This document shows, piece by piece, positions 38,548 to 51,560 of a stretch of 64,000 nt of DNA (position 1 is the first letter of the stretch; the number at the start of each line of letters is the position of its first letter). This DNA is from Lyophyllum atratum (Eukaryota > Basidiomycota > Agaricomycetes > Agaricales > Lyophyllaceae), in the NCBI GenBank assembly GCA_014905825.1, contig JACGCN010000040.1, forward strand, positions 124,001 through 188,000, in the 5' to 3' direction. The translations under genes and the position numbers were made by a program. Under the pieces are notes generated by a model that did not search any database, was not told the origin of the DNA, and worked only from the letters and a program-made list of their open reading frames with translations.

Positions 38548-39112
38548 GGCTCAAAGATAGGCGACCGTGTGGAAGAGGTTGGGACCTGTGAGATACAGCG
38601 ACGAAACCTTGTAGGGTGGTTGTATCAAATGAGCACCAGTCGCTGTTCTCAGGATGAGGCAGTCACAGGCGGGTGCTGGTATATAACGACACTCCACATG
38701 ATACACTTAGATTTGATCTAAAATGGGTACAGATGGCAATTGATGGGAGATCGGCTAAGTTCAGTTGACGGTGGGATTCCTCAGCGGCACAACGGAAGAC
38801 CAGTTGGCGCGGTTACGACCGCTCCTTGTTTCAAGTCTAATTCAAGTTGGATAGCACAACGCTCGAGCACCGCATCCAGAGGTTGGACGCAGAGCTCAGA
38901 CGTATCATTCGACCGGTTATATGAAGGTAGAAGCTGCCGGTACGATGCGAAGAATGACAGCAGACCAGCTGAAGTGATTGTTCTTGGGAAAGTTGTTATG
39001 TCGGTTTGAAAACGGAGCCATGTGGTGTTGTTGATCGAATCAAAAAAGATCTGAACTTCAGGCTTCAGCCGAGCGGGGCCTCTCCGAGACTCCGACTATC
39101 CCCTCGACGATC
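38548..39112. other. Divergent intergenic region
   Basis: Promoter region shared by the membrane-protein gene (minus) and the ankyrin gene (plus). No motif stood out; small open frames are not called. Confidence 0.4.
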
Positions 39113-39771
39113 ATGGCGGTCACCGACGACGATAAGGATGAAGTCCTACTTGCAGGCAGGTACGGCGACCTCGACGACCTACGCGAATTCCTGGCCAAGT
39201 TCGGATCGGACGTTCTCGCTGATGTACGCGATGAGAATGACAACACTATTCTACACATGGTGTGTGGTAATGGGCATCTAGGTGAATATTTTCTGCCAAT
39301 GATTTTTTTGATAGGTCCCGTTGGTTCGGCGGCGTAGAACTGATTTCTAATAGAACGCCCGTAGACGTCCTTGAATACCTGCTTCCTCTCATTCCACCAT
39401 CGCTGTTGGCCGCACAAAATAGCGCGAAATCAACGCCCCTGCACTGGGCAGCGCTCAACAAACATCTTCCCATCATCCAGAAACTTGTTGAATATCCCGA
39501 TGGCCCCGGGATCGACTTGATCGACGTTAAAAATGCCGCTGGGCGCTCGCCGCTAGGAGAGGCCGAGCTTGCAGAATGGGACGAGGGCGCTACTTGGCTG
39601 GTGAAAATGATGAACCTAGACACCAAGGACGCGGAAATGGAGAGAGGAGATGCGGAAGATGATGATGATGGAGTTGTTGGAGTGGCACAAGACATCGAAG
39701 TTGAAATTGAAGATGCCGAAGGACAGGTGGCGAAAATGACGATCACCGCTGAGGGGGTCAAACCGTCATAA
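39113..39771 (+). CDS. Ankyrin-repeat protein, Yar1-like
   Basis: About 190 residues, the size of yeast Yar1, an ankyrin chaperone that escorts ribosomal protein Rps3 to pre-40S particles. Repeats visible: RYGDLDDLREFLAKFG, then NDNTILHMVCGNGHLDVLEYLLPLIP, then KSTPLHWAALNKHLPIIQKLVE, then DLIDVKNAAGRSPLGEAE. The C-terminal tail is acidic (MERGDAEDDDDG) and ends ITAEGVKPS. One intron: donor after GGGCATCTAG at about 39281, acceptor CGCCCGTAG near 39365, giving GHLDVLEYLL in phase. The ATG at 39113 (MAVTDDDKDE) is the only plausible start. The assignment to Yar1 rests on length and layout; other short ankyrin proteins are possible. Confidence 0.85.
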
Positions 39772-41785
39772 CCACCGCTCGAACAGATCTCCACCGATGG
39801 TGTGTTTTTTGTCTGACGCCTGCACAATACTTTTCACTGGTACTGATCTTGCAACTCATCTGTAGATCTGTAAGTGCCAATCCGGCGCATCACTCATCGA
39901 CGACGGCAGTGATAAAGCTCAGTGGTTTCCGTAGAGGAATACTGAAATTAAAAAGGTGCATTATCATCGCATACAATGAACTCCCGTATGAGGTACATAT
40001 AATGTGGGGTAGAATCCTGAGACGCAGACTCAGATAGCTCAAATAGAAGTGATATCTACAGGGTCGAGCAAGGTCGAGCAAGGGTCAAATCGTTGATGAT
40101 CACAAACTTAAACCACCCAACATCGAAGACCACATGCGCTGATCGTTGTCGAGTACATTGTGACTGATTTCCAGTGATATGTACCCGTTCACGCCAGCAA
40201 GTGACGGGTGACGACAGTTATGAGCTAAAGCTTGTCCACAGGTTCAACGTCAACCTCGAGCCGGGGACTCGGAACGCAGCTGTCGACCGCAACGCGACGT
40301 GATGAAGGTGGGTCCCATGGCACAAGATGGACAGTGGTCATCATCAAATCTTATCTTCAAAGCGAAAGCACTTGTTTAACTGCGGCGAAATAGCGATCTA
40401 GGGAAGAGGGCGTCATGGATTCTGTTGGAGCTACCGCTTCATTCGTATTTATAAAAAGGGCTCGGATGAGGTGGAATGTTCCTACATCATAACCGCGGGC
40501 GATCATGAAACGCGAGGAGATATATACCTATACTCCAGGGGTGAGCCACAGGGGACTCACGGATGAACACATTAAGAGTCTCTCCCACCCAACCCGAGCG
40601 ATGCATTCTGATGACTCCTCCCCAAACTAAAACCCTTTCAGTCTACTCAAGTTCCAGCGGCATCGATGATGACGCCTGCGGCGGTGCAATTCTTCTCCTG
40701 AACCGTGAAGATATTAGTGAGTTCGGGAATCAGGCTATTTCTCATAATAATTTACGATGCTTGAAGGCATCCCAGGATGTAGTAATCGCCAGGACCTAGG
40801 TTCCAGGACAGGGGATACGGTGCGGGCTATGAAGAATCGGTACCACAGGCTAGGTGACTGCTGCAGGTCTTCAAATTGGGAAGCAGCTCGCTGCGGGCAA
40901 TACCTCTCAGCATAGCCAAAGAGAGTGTAACTTCTGCGTCCGAGAAGACAGCATCCAGACCGTACAAACATCCAGAAATCTCTATAAAGGTAGGAGTTGC
41001 GGCCTAAAAAGTCGTTACATGTAATATATGTACTTAGTGAGTACGAGATTTTCAAGATTGAAGTGAGTGATTGGACTCCAGGTAGGGACCTCATTCACCT
41101 GCCACAGAGAACGGAGGCGAGGCAGATCAGAGCGTTTAGAAAGTTTCAAAGCACAAATAGGCCGAGATGGAGGTAGGCCAGCCCACTCCAAGTGATATCT
41201 AGTTCTAGGATCTTAGTATGAACTTGTCCGGCAGCTCCAGGTCTGGGGGGCGTCATCTAGTGGGGTGCTTTTGAGAAATAAATGCTTCAACAGACGGTCG
41301 GAAGGTGACGCGAGAGGTTTGACCATATGTAACATGTAAAAGCAATTCCAGAGGCCTGGTTCACCGAGTATCATTGCCAGCTATCGCCACCGCGAACAGA
41401 CGTACACGGTACAGGACCAGTTGGTGGTGAAGCATGCCCAGCTTTTTCTAGGCTGTGACTAAAAATTTCCGCAAAATATGTGGTGCAATTCGCTTGCGAG
41501 GTGTGAGGCCAACACGTCGTCTATGAAGCAGAAGCGAGGGACTTCAGGGGACGCAGGGCCGCCTCAGAGTGCCGTGCGCGCAGAAACAATCTTATCAGAT
41601 TATTAGATAAAACACCAATTCCGATCCATTTCTAGACCACGCTTGGCAGGGTTCACGTCCTTTGTGCGCCGCACAAGCGGCCCATGACATGACGACTCTC
41701 GTACACCATCTCCTTCGCCTCACAAAGGCTCTTTATCAATGCCCGAAGGTCAATGCAAGGTGACGGTCATTTTTATTCTCAGCAG
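39772..41785. other. Two-kilobase intergenic region
   Basis: No gene, tRNA or clear repeat was recognised apart from a tiny GGTCGAGCAA duplication near 40062-40083. The ATG at 41689 opens a 23-codon frame (MTTLVHHLLRLTKALYQ) that may be the first exon of the next gene but does not splice to it in phase as far as I can see. Confidence 0.35.
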
Positions 41786-43129
41786 GATTTGTCCATGACA
41801 TCCTGGTCCAGGTCGTTCATGAAGATGATTCTGTATTGAAGCCGAATGGAGACAACTATCAAACCGTACAACCTACTCAGTCAGATGATGCGAATAGTCA
41901 GGTAGGACTTGTCTGCTTCATTGGGACATGTCCAATCTGAGCAACGCATTATTCGGAAGACAAAAGACTTTCAGGGAAGAGGTCACAGTCAACGGGAGGT
42001 CTATTCAGACGCCATGAAGTATATTCTCCTCAATTTCGGCACAACGTATACACTGACAGTTATCAGGTACGCCCAATACGCTTTGCGACTCCAAATCGAG
42101 CTCGACGCCGCACAAGCAGAATTCGATCGCTGGAAGAGAACCCAACTTTCCATCCAATTTTCTCGAGCGACACCTGCGACGCGTAAGATCTTAGGCGACC
42201 AACGAGCGAAACTTGGCAAATCTGTGACTGATTTGAGGACGAACCTGACAGCTGCTTTCACTGCACTCTCCGACCTTCCTGACCTTGGCACTCACCTAGA
42301 AGCCTTGTCATCAGAAATCGAGCACAAGCAGCTAGAAACGTATACCGCAGAGCTACGAAAATGGATTATTTCCATCAAAGACTTGGATAGTGCTCCCAGA
42401 CCTGCGCCTGTTTCTCAGACACTGGACCCCATGAGGTGGACGGAGGAACAGCTTAGAGTCACTATTGACATCATCGAGAAATTGGCCGCAGACGCAATGG
42501 AGAACTTCTACACCAGACGATTTACGAACATCGACATGGACGACGTCCCCAGCACAGCAACAGGATTGTTCGAGACGACCACGAAGAAGCAGAAGAAGCT
42601 CGCAGAAATGGAGAATCGGGTGGGGAACAAGTCCAAAACGTCCGAAACGACGAAGCTGGTTGCGCAACTCAAGGCGAAGTTATCTCGGGGCAAAGCAGAA
42701 CTTGCGGAACTTTATGATAAACTCCATGAGCTCGAAAACACTCAAGTTGAGGTAAAGCTTGACTTCAAAACTCGTCACCTGTCGTCCCGTAACCTTTTTC
42801 CTTTATAGATGAGACTCCACCTCGACCAGTGCAAGGAGTGGCAGCAGAAGGATTCCAAAAGAATTCAAGGTCTTGCGACACAAATCCAACTACTCAAGAC
42901 ACTGCGAAAGCCATTGCCAGCGTCGACTTTGGAGGAAATGCTTCCCATGATACGAAAAATAGTGAAAAAAACGCTGGAAGAGACTGAAGGTGGGACCCAA
43001 GGAGTCGCAGAGCAGATTCGCGCTGCCTGCAAGGAGAATAACAGGGCCTTGATCGACGAACTCCACGCAAGACTACAGCCTACTTTGGATACTACAGCCC
43101 TATTATTTGAACGCGTTCGGATGGCCTGA
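41786..43129 (+). CDS. Coiled-coil protein of unknown function
   Basis: Roughly 400 residues, largely helical. The first supported exon begins at 41786 after an acceptor (..ctcagcag) with FVHDILVQVVHEDDSVL and ends ...QSDDANSQ before a GTAGGA donor; the main exon then covers QREVYSDAMKYILLNFG to ENTQVE, and a last exon begins MRLHLDQCKEW at 42809 after a 54-base intron. Heptad-rich stretches are ALRLQIELDAAQAEFDRWKR, KKQKKLAEMENRVGNKSK and KAELAELYDKLHELENTQVE. It ends LLFERVRMA. The start codon and first exon are unresolved. Such coiled coils occur in kinetochore, spindle-pole and trafficking proteins; nothing here picks one. Convergent with the next gene. Confidence 0.65.
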
Positions 43130-43355
43130 GGACAACTCACAGACTCGGAGTAAGATAGAGAAGACCTGTTTATAATGTTTGTAAGACTCCGACTTTGTAC
43201 ATAGCACTTGTGGGAAGTGGTAGTGGTCACATATAATTAACCTTATAATATGTACAATACAAGCAGAGAGCGAACGGCGGCATTCCATATAACGAAGTGG
43301 AGAGAGCCTGGAGCAAGAGACTGTTGGTTATGGAAAGAGACTGCATTCAAGTCGT

Positions 43356-44335
43356 TCAATAGCCCCAGACATTCCGTCGAGGGATGGAGGGAACTCCAGG
43401 GATGCGAGAAGGGGACATGCTAGGCAAGGTTGGAGTTGGAGAAGAGGCGCAAAGTGGCTGAGACTGTGAAACGCTAGCGACCGGCGGAGTAGGAAGGAGT
43501 AACGGTACATGTGTACACCAGGCCATGAGAAAAGGTTCTGTGAGAGCAATGAGGGTCGACGGTGATACAGGCCGGATGGGTCGAAATGTATGCATCGCAG
43601 AGCTTGTAATCAAATGCTGCGCCTGGTTTGAAGAATTGAGGCCGGTTTCGATATCATCTTCTACCTGGATCTACACAGAATTGGACGGTTTGTCCTCGAG
43701 TGATAGCGGAAGCGCGTACAGACCTTGTCGCCATTCTCTACCCTGTCGTGACTTCTCTCTAACTGCTCTGCCAAGGTCAAAGGATGCTCAAGACTTTCTG
43801 TACCAAGACGTGACAAGGCGCATTAGAATCCCAGTACATGTCAAGGCTCCGATGCATAAAAAGAGTCAGTTGGCGATAATTATGCACCTTTTGGACCGGA
43901 TATCATGCTATAAAGAACATCATTACTGCGGACAGAATATGATAGAGGAACAGGCGTGGCGATGTCTGTGAGCAGCTCCTCAAGTGAATTGGAGTGATAA
44001 GCCGCGCTGGGTTCCAGGACTTGTAGAGCGCTTGAACAGCAAGAAGCCAACAGCTCGAGGTTTTCTGGTCCGTTATCAAGCGGGTGATTGCGAAGTGAAA
44101 TGCGGTCGACAGCGTCCGAGAGAGAAGGTGGGGACGAGCGACGGATGCTATCGATCTCGCTTGGCTCCTCGACTCCAAGTTCTACGACATCAGCGTGTTC
44201 CATCATAGACAGTACAGTGTGAGTAGCAATATTTTCCGATTCGTTTTCAAGGAGCGAGGATAATGGCAGAGAGAAACTTGGAAGGCGGAATGCTGGCGGA
44301 AAGACATGGAATGTCCGAGTCCTTTTCGTGTCCAT
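43356..44335 (-). CDS. Hypothetical protein, Ser/Pro-rich, unknown family
   Basis: About 270 residues from three exons. The start at 44335 gives MDTKRTRTFHVFPPAFRLPS. Exon 1 ends ...YSMISGPK with two extra bases; exon 2 begins SLEHPLTLAEQLERSHDR (acceptor ..TACAGAAAG near 43800) and ends ENGDK; exon 3 begins VEDDIETGLNSSNQ and ends IPRRNVWGY at 43356. Phases agree at both joins. The middle includes ENSEN-like acidic stretches and a leucine-rich DNGPENLELLASCCSSALQVLE; the tail is Pro/Ser-rich (PTPPVASVSQSQPLC). No signal peptide or membrane segment is certain. I do not recognise the family. Confidence 0.55.
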
Positions 44336-44497
44336 GATAAATGATTTACAACTCCGCGCCAGACTCGAATTACCAGTAGTTACGAGTGGTAGCGTAGACA
44401 CCCGGCTAAGACACCAGAACAAATCTGCATTCAAAGCCCTTCAAGAATGGAAAACCTCTAAATAACAAGGGTACCGTCATTAGCTAGCAAGGTATAA

Positions 44498-47400
44498 TCA
44501 CTCATCCCCCTCATCCTCATCATCATCATCATCCGCTTCATCCTCGGAGACTTCCTGCCCGACCTCTCTTAGTCTCGCCTTATCTCTCTTCCGTTTACTG
44601 GTGACCTCGTCCAGTAATACCAGTAGATCCTCTTGTTCCTTTTCCATTTCTTTCTGCTTTTCTTCCGCTTCTCCAAGCTGTGTAGACAACGCGTCTGCCT
44701 CCGCCTTCGCAGCGGACAACTTGAAAATGGTACATTAGCTACTGTGGCTCTTAAGTTAAGGAGTCGTAGCTCACCTCATCCACGTTCACAATGGTCAGTT
44801 GCTTGACCTTGCGCTGCAAGTTGTCAATCTCCTCTGACTGCGTACGGATGACGTCACGTAACGATGCTATCAGCATTGTGGCCTCGGCGTTTTGGCCTAA
44901 TGAGATTCAGCATCCAAGAAACAGTTATCAAAGATAGCATCGCGACATACCCGCGGTCGATGAAAGCTGGTCAGGCTCAGCGGCGAATCCTCTCTGAATG
45001 GTATCTGAAAAACATAATGAGCCCAAGAAACGAAACGAAACGAAACGACGAGATGAAGGTGACTGACAATAATTCGATTTCCAGAAATCAACAAAAGCCC
45101 AATCGAACCAGACCTCCCCCTCATCCTCTGTTTCAGGTTTCAGCGAAACTTGAAGGTGGGAAGCAGAGGCGTATGGGAGAACAACAGCATCTGGCCCAAC
45201 AGCCTTGAACCGCTCATCTTCACGGAGCCTGCCCATGCGTCCGATGAGCGTGTCAACACCAAGGCGATTCAGTATAGGGTAGATCGTTGCTCTGCCAGAG
45301 TGTCAGCCCGAAGCGTGGATAGCATATATATAGAAGTACCCACCTCGTAATCTCGCCGGGTTCACGGTCAAACTCATAGCATACCCCAAGAAGGAACGCA
45401 CACAATGCTGGAACAATGGTATCCGTCTCCGAGGTCTGGTTGATGGGTTCTACGAGCTGGAATAAGAAGATGAGCTTGGTCACTGGTTCGCGAACTAAGC
45501 ACCTACAACTCCAAATCCACCAGCGTCTAGGAAGTCCCTGACCGACTGGGGATCCTCCCATAGCCACTGCGAGAGTAGGCAGAGGTAACCCACGACGAGC
45601 CTATCCCATTCTCTTGATTCTCGATCTGACGTGTCCGCGCGCGACCGCGATAGCAACGAGAGGGAAAGATTCTCGCTGAGAATCTGGAGAAGCGTCTGTG
45701 GCGGCTCGTCATCATCGTCTTCCTCGGGCGGTGGCGGCGGGGGTGCACCATCCGCGGGCACGAAGAATGAACCTGCATCCCGGTCCGGGAGACCTGACGC
45801 GGGAGGGGGTGTGATTGATCGTGCGAGGGCCTTTACACGTGGGGAAGATCGAAGGAGGTGGGAGAAAAGGAGGGTAGCGAGGTGTGTAGATGTTACATTG
45901 GCTGGGTCAAGTGAGGCTGAGGTGCTTGGTGGTGCGATGAGAGCGTGTAAAAGTGGTGTTAATGGGGAGGTCCCAGAGGGATCTGCACAAAATGATTCAG
46001 ATATTAAACGAATCCATGAGGAGCGTACGGACCTTCTGAGGGGAGCATGGTTTGGACGATGGCTTGCCTGGTCTCGTCTTTGCGGACAAAGTTCTGAGGT
46101 GATGCAATTCGATTGATCTGCCGCCTTGAAATACATTTCGGACTTACCTCAAACACCGCTACAGCTGCAGTTCGCAACTCAAGCCCGTCCTTCATCCGTT
46201 TCGCGCTTTCCAGCCCGTTATATTCCCCATGCAGCGCCAGTTCCATAAGCACGTCTAGGGCGGATGCTGGCTCCAGGCGGTCCCACTCCTCGCCATTAGT
46301 TTCGGGAACGGGCATGTAAGGCGTTAATGTTATCTCTTCCAACGGAAAGTTCAAATTGGCAGGGAGGAGACGCAGCGACTATTAGATAGTGTCAATTCGG
46401 GATTAGAACGATTGGGACGGTGATGACACACCTGAGTTTTGAGTGCGGTTGGTGTGTTAGAAGCAAGTGCGGTTTCAATAAGACACCTCGTAAAGGCAGA
46501 TGCTTCTTGACCCTGAGCTCCAGATTAGACAAAGCCATAATTTCATTATTTCGTCACTTACGCTGCTGCCCTTGGACCCTATGAGCATCCCCATGATTCC
46601 AATAACCAGCGAAGCATTCGTTTGCTTCTGGGTATCCCAAAACTGCAACGCAAATTCCTGGGGAGCAGCATCCCGTATCTGTAGGTTCCACGGAAAGAGA
46701 AGAAGGGAGCAGAGAACGGGTGGTAGCGGCGTCTCTCGGAAATAGCTCTGAGATATGACGAAGAGGTTAGGCAAAGGAATTGCGAGGATAAAGCCATTGC
46801 GTACTTGATTGGAAGAATTGAACCGAAGCAAACCATCGACACAACTTAAGGCACCACTTGTAACAGCTCCTCCTTCAACGCCCCCTTCCTGATTGACTAT
46901 GTTGAACAGCTTCTCGAATGCTCCTTCAAACGCAAGGACTTTCTGGATGTCAGGGCTCTGCATTATTAAGGCTTGAACCATGGTAATTGCCTCTATAAAT
47001 CAAGGTGAGCGACTCTGACGGCGGGTTGGATTGGGATGAATGAGAAAGACGAGATTTTATGGAAATGTTCCCATACGAGGCACCATAGATCGCGTAGGAC
47101 ACGCACCATTTCTGATTATCTCCCTCTTGTCTTCGAGCACAGACACCACACTCCCAGTACCACTAGGGGCTTTGAGGAAATAACCCTGCACCAGTTGACG
47201 TCTGTTCTGCAATAGTGTACACAGATATTGCAGAGTTGCGAAGCGTGTGTAGAAGTTCTGATCACCAAGAAGGGCGAATAACGTGTGAGTTGCCTTTTCA
47301 TTCGCCAGCACATAATCCGTGTGCTTGAATCCAAGCTCCTTCGCCACCGCATCTCCCTCCTCCGTATCGCACAGAAGCAGCAGCGTCTCAATAACGGCCT

Positions 47401-47647
47401 TTCCAATATCTGCGTCAACCTCGGCGTCGTTGAAAAGGACCTCTAGGAGACCAGGAAGAGCGCGATCGCCGACATCGTGTTTGCAATCGCGAGCAAGGCC
47501 TTTCAAGGCCAAAACAGAGGCCCGCCGGTCGGCGAGGAGTGTAGCTGGCGAAAGTCTATCACTGAGCCTGCTGATAGTGTCCGACGCCGTCTGAGGAGCG
47601 CCTGTGGGCCCACGCAAGGCGACATAGGTTTGAGAGAAGAATTCCAT
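44498..47647 (-). CDS. USO1: General vesicular transport factor Uso1/p115
   Basis: Golgin tether that captures COPII vesicles at the cis-Golgi. The start at 47647 gives MEFFSQTYVALRGPTG, followed by the armadillo-like head: TISRLSDRLSPATLLADRRASV, LKGLARDCKHDVG, HTLFALLGDQNFYTRFATLQYLC, and later EGAFEKLFNIVNQEGGVEGG. The head's end is near GSIHREEWDRLEPASALDVL-type sequence at 46.2 kb. The tail is a coiled coil (AEADALSTQLGEAEEKQKEM) with the acidic end EDEADDDDDEDEGDE expected of p115. The tail appears much shorter than in budding yeast and similar to animal p115. About a dozen introns; one near 45020-45050 contains an ACGAA-type tandem run. An in-frame ATG five codons upstream of 47647 is possible. 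Confidence 0.9.
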
Positions 47648-47812
47648 GGATGGCCAGAACACGTTTACCGAAATCCGCTAAATATGGTCACATGCACACC
47701 TTGAACTGATCTACACCCACGACCGCGTCTCCCAATCAAAGGACTGCGCCACGATTTCTGGATATACTGAAAGATAGAGATACGAGCCAACCCGCCAGAA
47801 AAGCTCGTTGGT
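47648..47812. promoter_or_regulatory. Shared divergent promoter of USO1 and the HOS3-like gene
   Basis: The two start codons lie 165 bases apart and point away from each other, so the promoters must overlap. No TATA box was recognised. Confidence 0.55.
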
Positions 47813-50186
47813 ATGCCCGCAGAAACAGGTGAGCTTTACTCGCCCCCTATACCAAAGAATACAGTAGATGCCACTCCAGCCACCGTACCCAACCCCCCTA
47901 AACGACCCGCCGTATTCTTACAAGACGCATGCTACCAACATCAATACATACGCTCCCGGGACCTCTCCGCGATCGTCGAACGCCCTGAACGCCTCCGCGC
48001 CGTAACAATCGGGCTCTCAGCCGCCATCGCGCGTCTCGAGGCCGCGTTCCCTCCTGCCACGGTTTCCGAGTCCAAAGCTTCTTCAGGTTCCAATGTTAAG
48101 GATGAGGCGTTGGATCCAGATGATTTGGTAGCAGCCATGGGCCGCATGAACATCGTCGTCCCCGATCCCTCGCCCGTGTCCATCGTGCGGAGCAATGCCT
48201 CTGTCGATCTGCTGCACCACCCTGCTGTGAAGTATATTCATGGGGACATCGAAGGCGATGTTTATATGGAGAAACTGAAAGGATGGGCGAGGGACAGTTG
48301 GGAAAAGATCAGGGAGGGTGGCTCGGAGATCCCGGAGGACCTGCCGCAGGGCGACTTATATCGTACGTCCCATTTCTTTTCTCACCATTTATTGCTCCTT
48401 ATAAGAGGTCAATGGTGTTGAGTGTGCCCGGAATCTATCAACGCGATACAAGGTGCTATCGGTACTGTATGTGAAGCCGTGGACAGGGTTATCGCTTCAT
48501 CCAGAGACATCCCCGATTCAGCCGCGCCTTCTGTCTCAAGTCCTCCTATCCATCGCGCATTTGTAGCAATCCGCCCTCCTGGGCATCACTGCGGGGAGGA
48601 CACACCCTCCGGGTTCTGCTTCGTAAACAACGTCGCCATCGGCGCCGCTCATGGTTTGTCCCACCTTTTCTTCCTCTTCCACTTTACTGTTCGCTCATAA
48701 CGCTATTGATAGCTCATTTACAACACGGGATAAATCGCGTTGTGATTTTGGACATCGACCTGCACCACGGTAAGCTCAACACTAACAAGCCTTCCCGCGA
48801 GCTTCAATATTTACGGCTCTCCCTTAGGAAACGGGACACAGTCCCTCGTGTGGCAGATCAACGAAGAGACCTACCGCCAGAAACTTGAGATCGAAGCCGG
48901 TGCCGTCCCCCCTGCCAAACCCGGGCTTCAGGCTTACTACGGCTCCATCCACGACGTTCTCTCCTTCCCCTGCGAGGTACATAGCACCTTCCATCTCCTC
49001 CCTTCCCCTTTTCCTTCCCGTCCTTTTCCTTCTTTCCATTTCATCCCCATTGATTTACCTTACAGGATGGTAAACCCGAACTCATTCAAGCCGCCTCCGT
49101 GTCATTACACCACGCTCACGGGCAATACATTGAAAACGTACACCTCCAGACTTACACCTCCGAAGAGCACTTCTGGGACGTCCTATACAAGGAGCAGTAT
49201 ACCCGGATTCTGAGGAAGGCTGAGGAGTTTTTGGACGCGACGGGTGGACCAGGGGATGACGTGTTGGTGTTCATCAGGTGCGTTCCACCTCTTTCCTCCT
49301 TCCTCCCCTCCCTTCTGCCCTCCTATCCTTTTCACATACATCGGCTCACGGCGTTCCAAATGATTCAGTTGCGGCATGGACGCCTGCGAACACGAATACG
49401 CCTCCATGTCCCGACACAACCGCAAAGTGCCTACATCGTTCTACAACCGCTTTGCCCGCGACGTATGTGCCAGGCTCGGTGACCGGTATGCGCGTGGGAG
49501 GGTGGTGAGCGTGCTTGAGGGAGGGTATAGTGATCGAGCGCTCATGAGTGGGGCGATGGCGCACCTTGCTGGGTTGGCCGATGATGAGGTCAAGAAAGAG
49601 GACGGAGGGCAAGGAGGAAGGGGGAAGGTGGATGAGGAGTGGTGGAGCGTCGAGAATCTCGTCAAGGTGCGACCCCGCTCTTCACCTCATCTTCTGAAAT
49701 CCAGGAAGCTTACGCAATGGATCGCAGCTCGAGAACGCGACGAAGAAAAGACGCGGCGGGAGGACATCCCTCGGCACACCTGCTACAGCTGAGCCATGGC
49801 TCGAGCGCGCCGTAGAAATCTTCAACTCCCTCGACGCGAGCGCGAAGCAGCAGACCCTATCACGCGGGCCGGCCACCACGACCTCAATGACGCTCCGGGA
49901 CCGGAAAGCCAAGAGCGCCAATACGACACCCACGCCCTCTGCAGGTCCCCAACGCACGGGGTCGGATGCAAGTACAAAACCCAAAACGGGCGAGAAAGAG
50001 AAAAAGATCGCGAAGGCCAAGTCGATTGCTCTCGCACCGTCTGTCTCGGGGGGCAGCGTGAGCGCTGGGAGCGCGAGCTCGAATGAAGGTGACTTTGAAC
50101 GTGGCCCTGCCACCGAGCTACCCAAGAAGCTCCCTCGGGTTGTTCTGCGTCTCGGGCCTGACCCGAGTCTCTCGTCCAGCTCTTAG
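47813..50186 (+). CDS. HOS3: Histone deacetylase, Hos3-like
   Basis: Zinc-dependent class II-type lysine deacetylase. The start at 47813 gives MPAETGELYSPPIPK. Catalytic landmarks: RPAVFLQDACYQHQYIRS, IVERPERLRAV, the active-site pair in RPPGHHCGEDTPSGFCFVNN, the metal ligands in VVILDIDLHHGNGTQ, SVSLHHAHGQ, and DACEHE with SVLEGGYSDRAL. After the catalytic part (to about SVENLVK) a polar tail of roughly 170 residues follows (KKRRGGRTSLGTPA ... PRVVLRLGPDPSLSSSS). Yeast Hos3 sits at the bud neck and nucleus periphery; location here is inferred. About six introns; the one after VENLVK has acceptor GATCGCAG. All catalytic residues are present. Confidence 0.93.
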
Positions 50187-50398
50187 GATACTTACTAGCT
50201 TCATAATGATGCATGACACCTACCTAACGCACAATGCGCATATAGTGACATAGATGATACCCATGGTCACCTCCCTCATACCCCGACTCCACTCGACTTG
50301 GATTGCACTAATTCTATAATAGCTCTACCCCCTACGTCTACATACCTATGTATTGATATCAATAGACAATAAATATCTGTAGCACCACCAACACCCAA

Positions 50399-51560
50399 TC
50401 AGAGGTTATAAGCCATGAGCCCATGGACGGCCCACTCGTACACGCCGAGGAATACGGCGCCGCCTGCTGATATCCAGAGTGTGCGGGGGACGACGCCGGC
50501 GAAGAGGGCGCGCGGACCTTCGTGGATGTATATGGCGCGCAGGCGACTTCGGAGGGTGGGGAGCTTTTCCTTAGATGGGTCCTAATTGGTATTCATTCGT
50601 TAGTGCGGTGGCGGGATATGCATGAGCAGACCAAAGGGAGAGCAGGAGGGAAAGGAAGGCAGGGAAGGACGTACCCGTAGATCGAGCATGACGCGTGTTT
50701 TGAGGACGTCGAGGGGGGTTGTGAGTGCAGCTGCGACGCCGCCTGCTATGCTCCCACACACGGCGGCTTCGTGCGCGTAGAGGGGTTTACGCTGGAGCTT
50801 AACCGAGAGCTGCGCTTTTAGGAGCTCGTACAGCGGGAATTGGAGGGATGTGAAGGGGATCTGGGAGACGAGGTGAGGGTGGGACTAGCATATATGGGTT
50901 GGAGGCCTACCTCGCGCATGACGGTAGACCGGAACCCTCTGTAGAACCCGCGCCAGCCGTCGTTTGCGAGGACCTGCTTGGCGGCGGCGTAGGAGGATTT
51001 GCCTAGGGCGCCGTAGGTCATCGTCTGCGTGCGGGTCTTGATGACTTCGGTGGGGACGCGAATGAGGCATGCGGCCTGGGTGCCATTAGAGGAAATACCA
51101 GAATTCGTGAGAGTTTGTCATGAGCGAGGAAGGGACGGTGTGCATACGACTTCTGCCACAGACGCGGACAGCATGTGGTTCAATGGTGCGTAGCGCTCCG
51201 GTAGTGGCGAATGCTTCTTCATCGTCTCATACGTCGAGAAAAACACCGCAGCTAGTCCAGAGCTCAGCACCGCAGACCAAGGTCCGAAGCAAGAACTGAC
51301 CTCCAGGTGCACTCCCAACGACCACACTCCCGACACCCTTGTATATCCCACTGAACCCGCCAGCCCGTGCAAAGCCCTGCGCCGACTGAAGGCGTGTCTT
51401 TATCGTGTCGATAGGGAAGAAGAGCAGATCTACGGCAGTGCCTGCTGCTCCGCCGGCCTTGTATATGTGTGGGTAAGCTAGCTGCCCACGTTTTCGCTGG
51501 CTAGGAAATGCGTACCGCGAGAGACTGAACGAACGTTGGCCTGGCATCCCCGTTAACCAT
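50399..51560 (-). CDS. PET8: Mitochondrial S-adenosylmethionine carrier (Sam5/Pet8 type)
   Basis: Inner-membrane carrier importing SAM into mitochondria for methylation, biotin and lipoate synthesis. Three carrier signatures are present: [26 protein letters not shown] and [13 protein letters not shown]; this trio matches the SAM-carrier group well. The start at 51560 ([15 protein letters not shown]) joins across a GTACGC intron to [17 protein letters not shown]; a longer open frame from 51658 is in another phase and is rejected. Six transmembrane helices are expected; [21 protein letters not shown] and [23 protein letters not shown] are the matrix-loop stretches. About five introns. Length about 290 residues, normal for the family. 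Confidence 0.9.
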
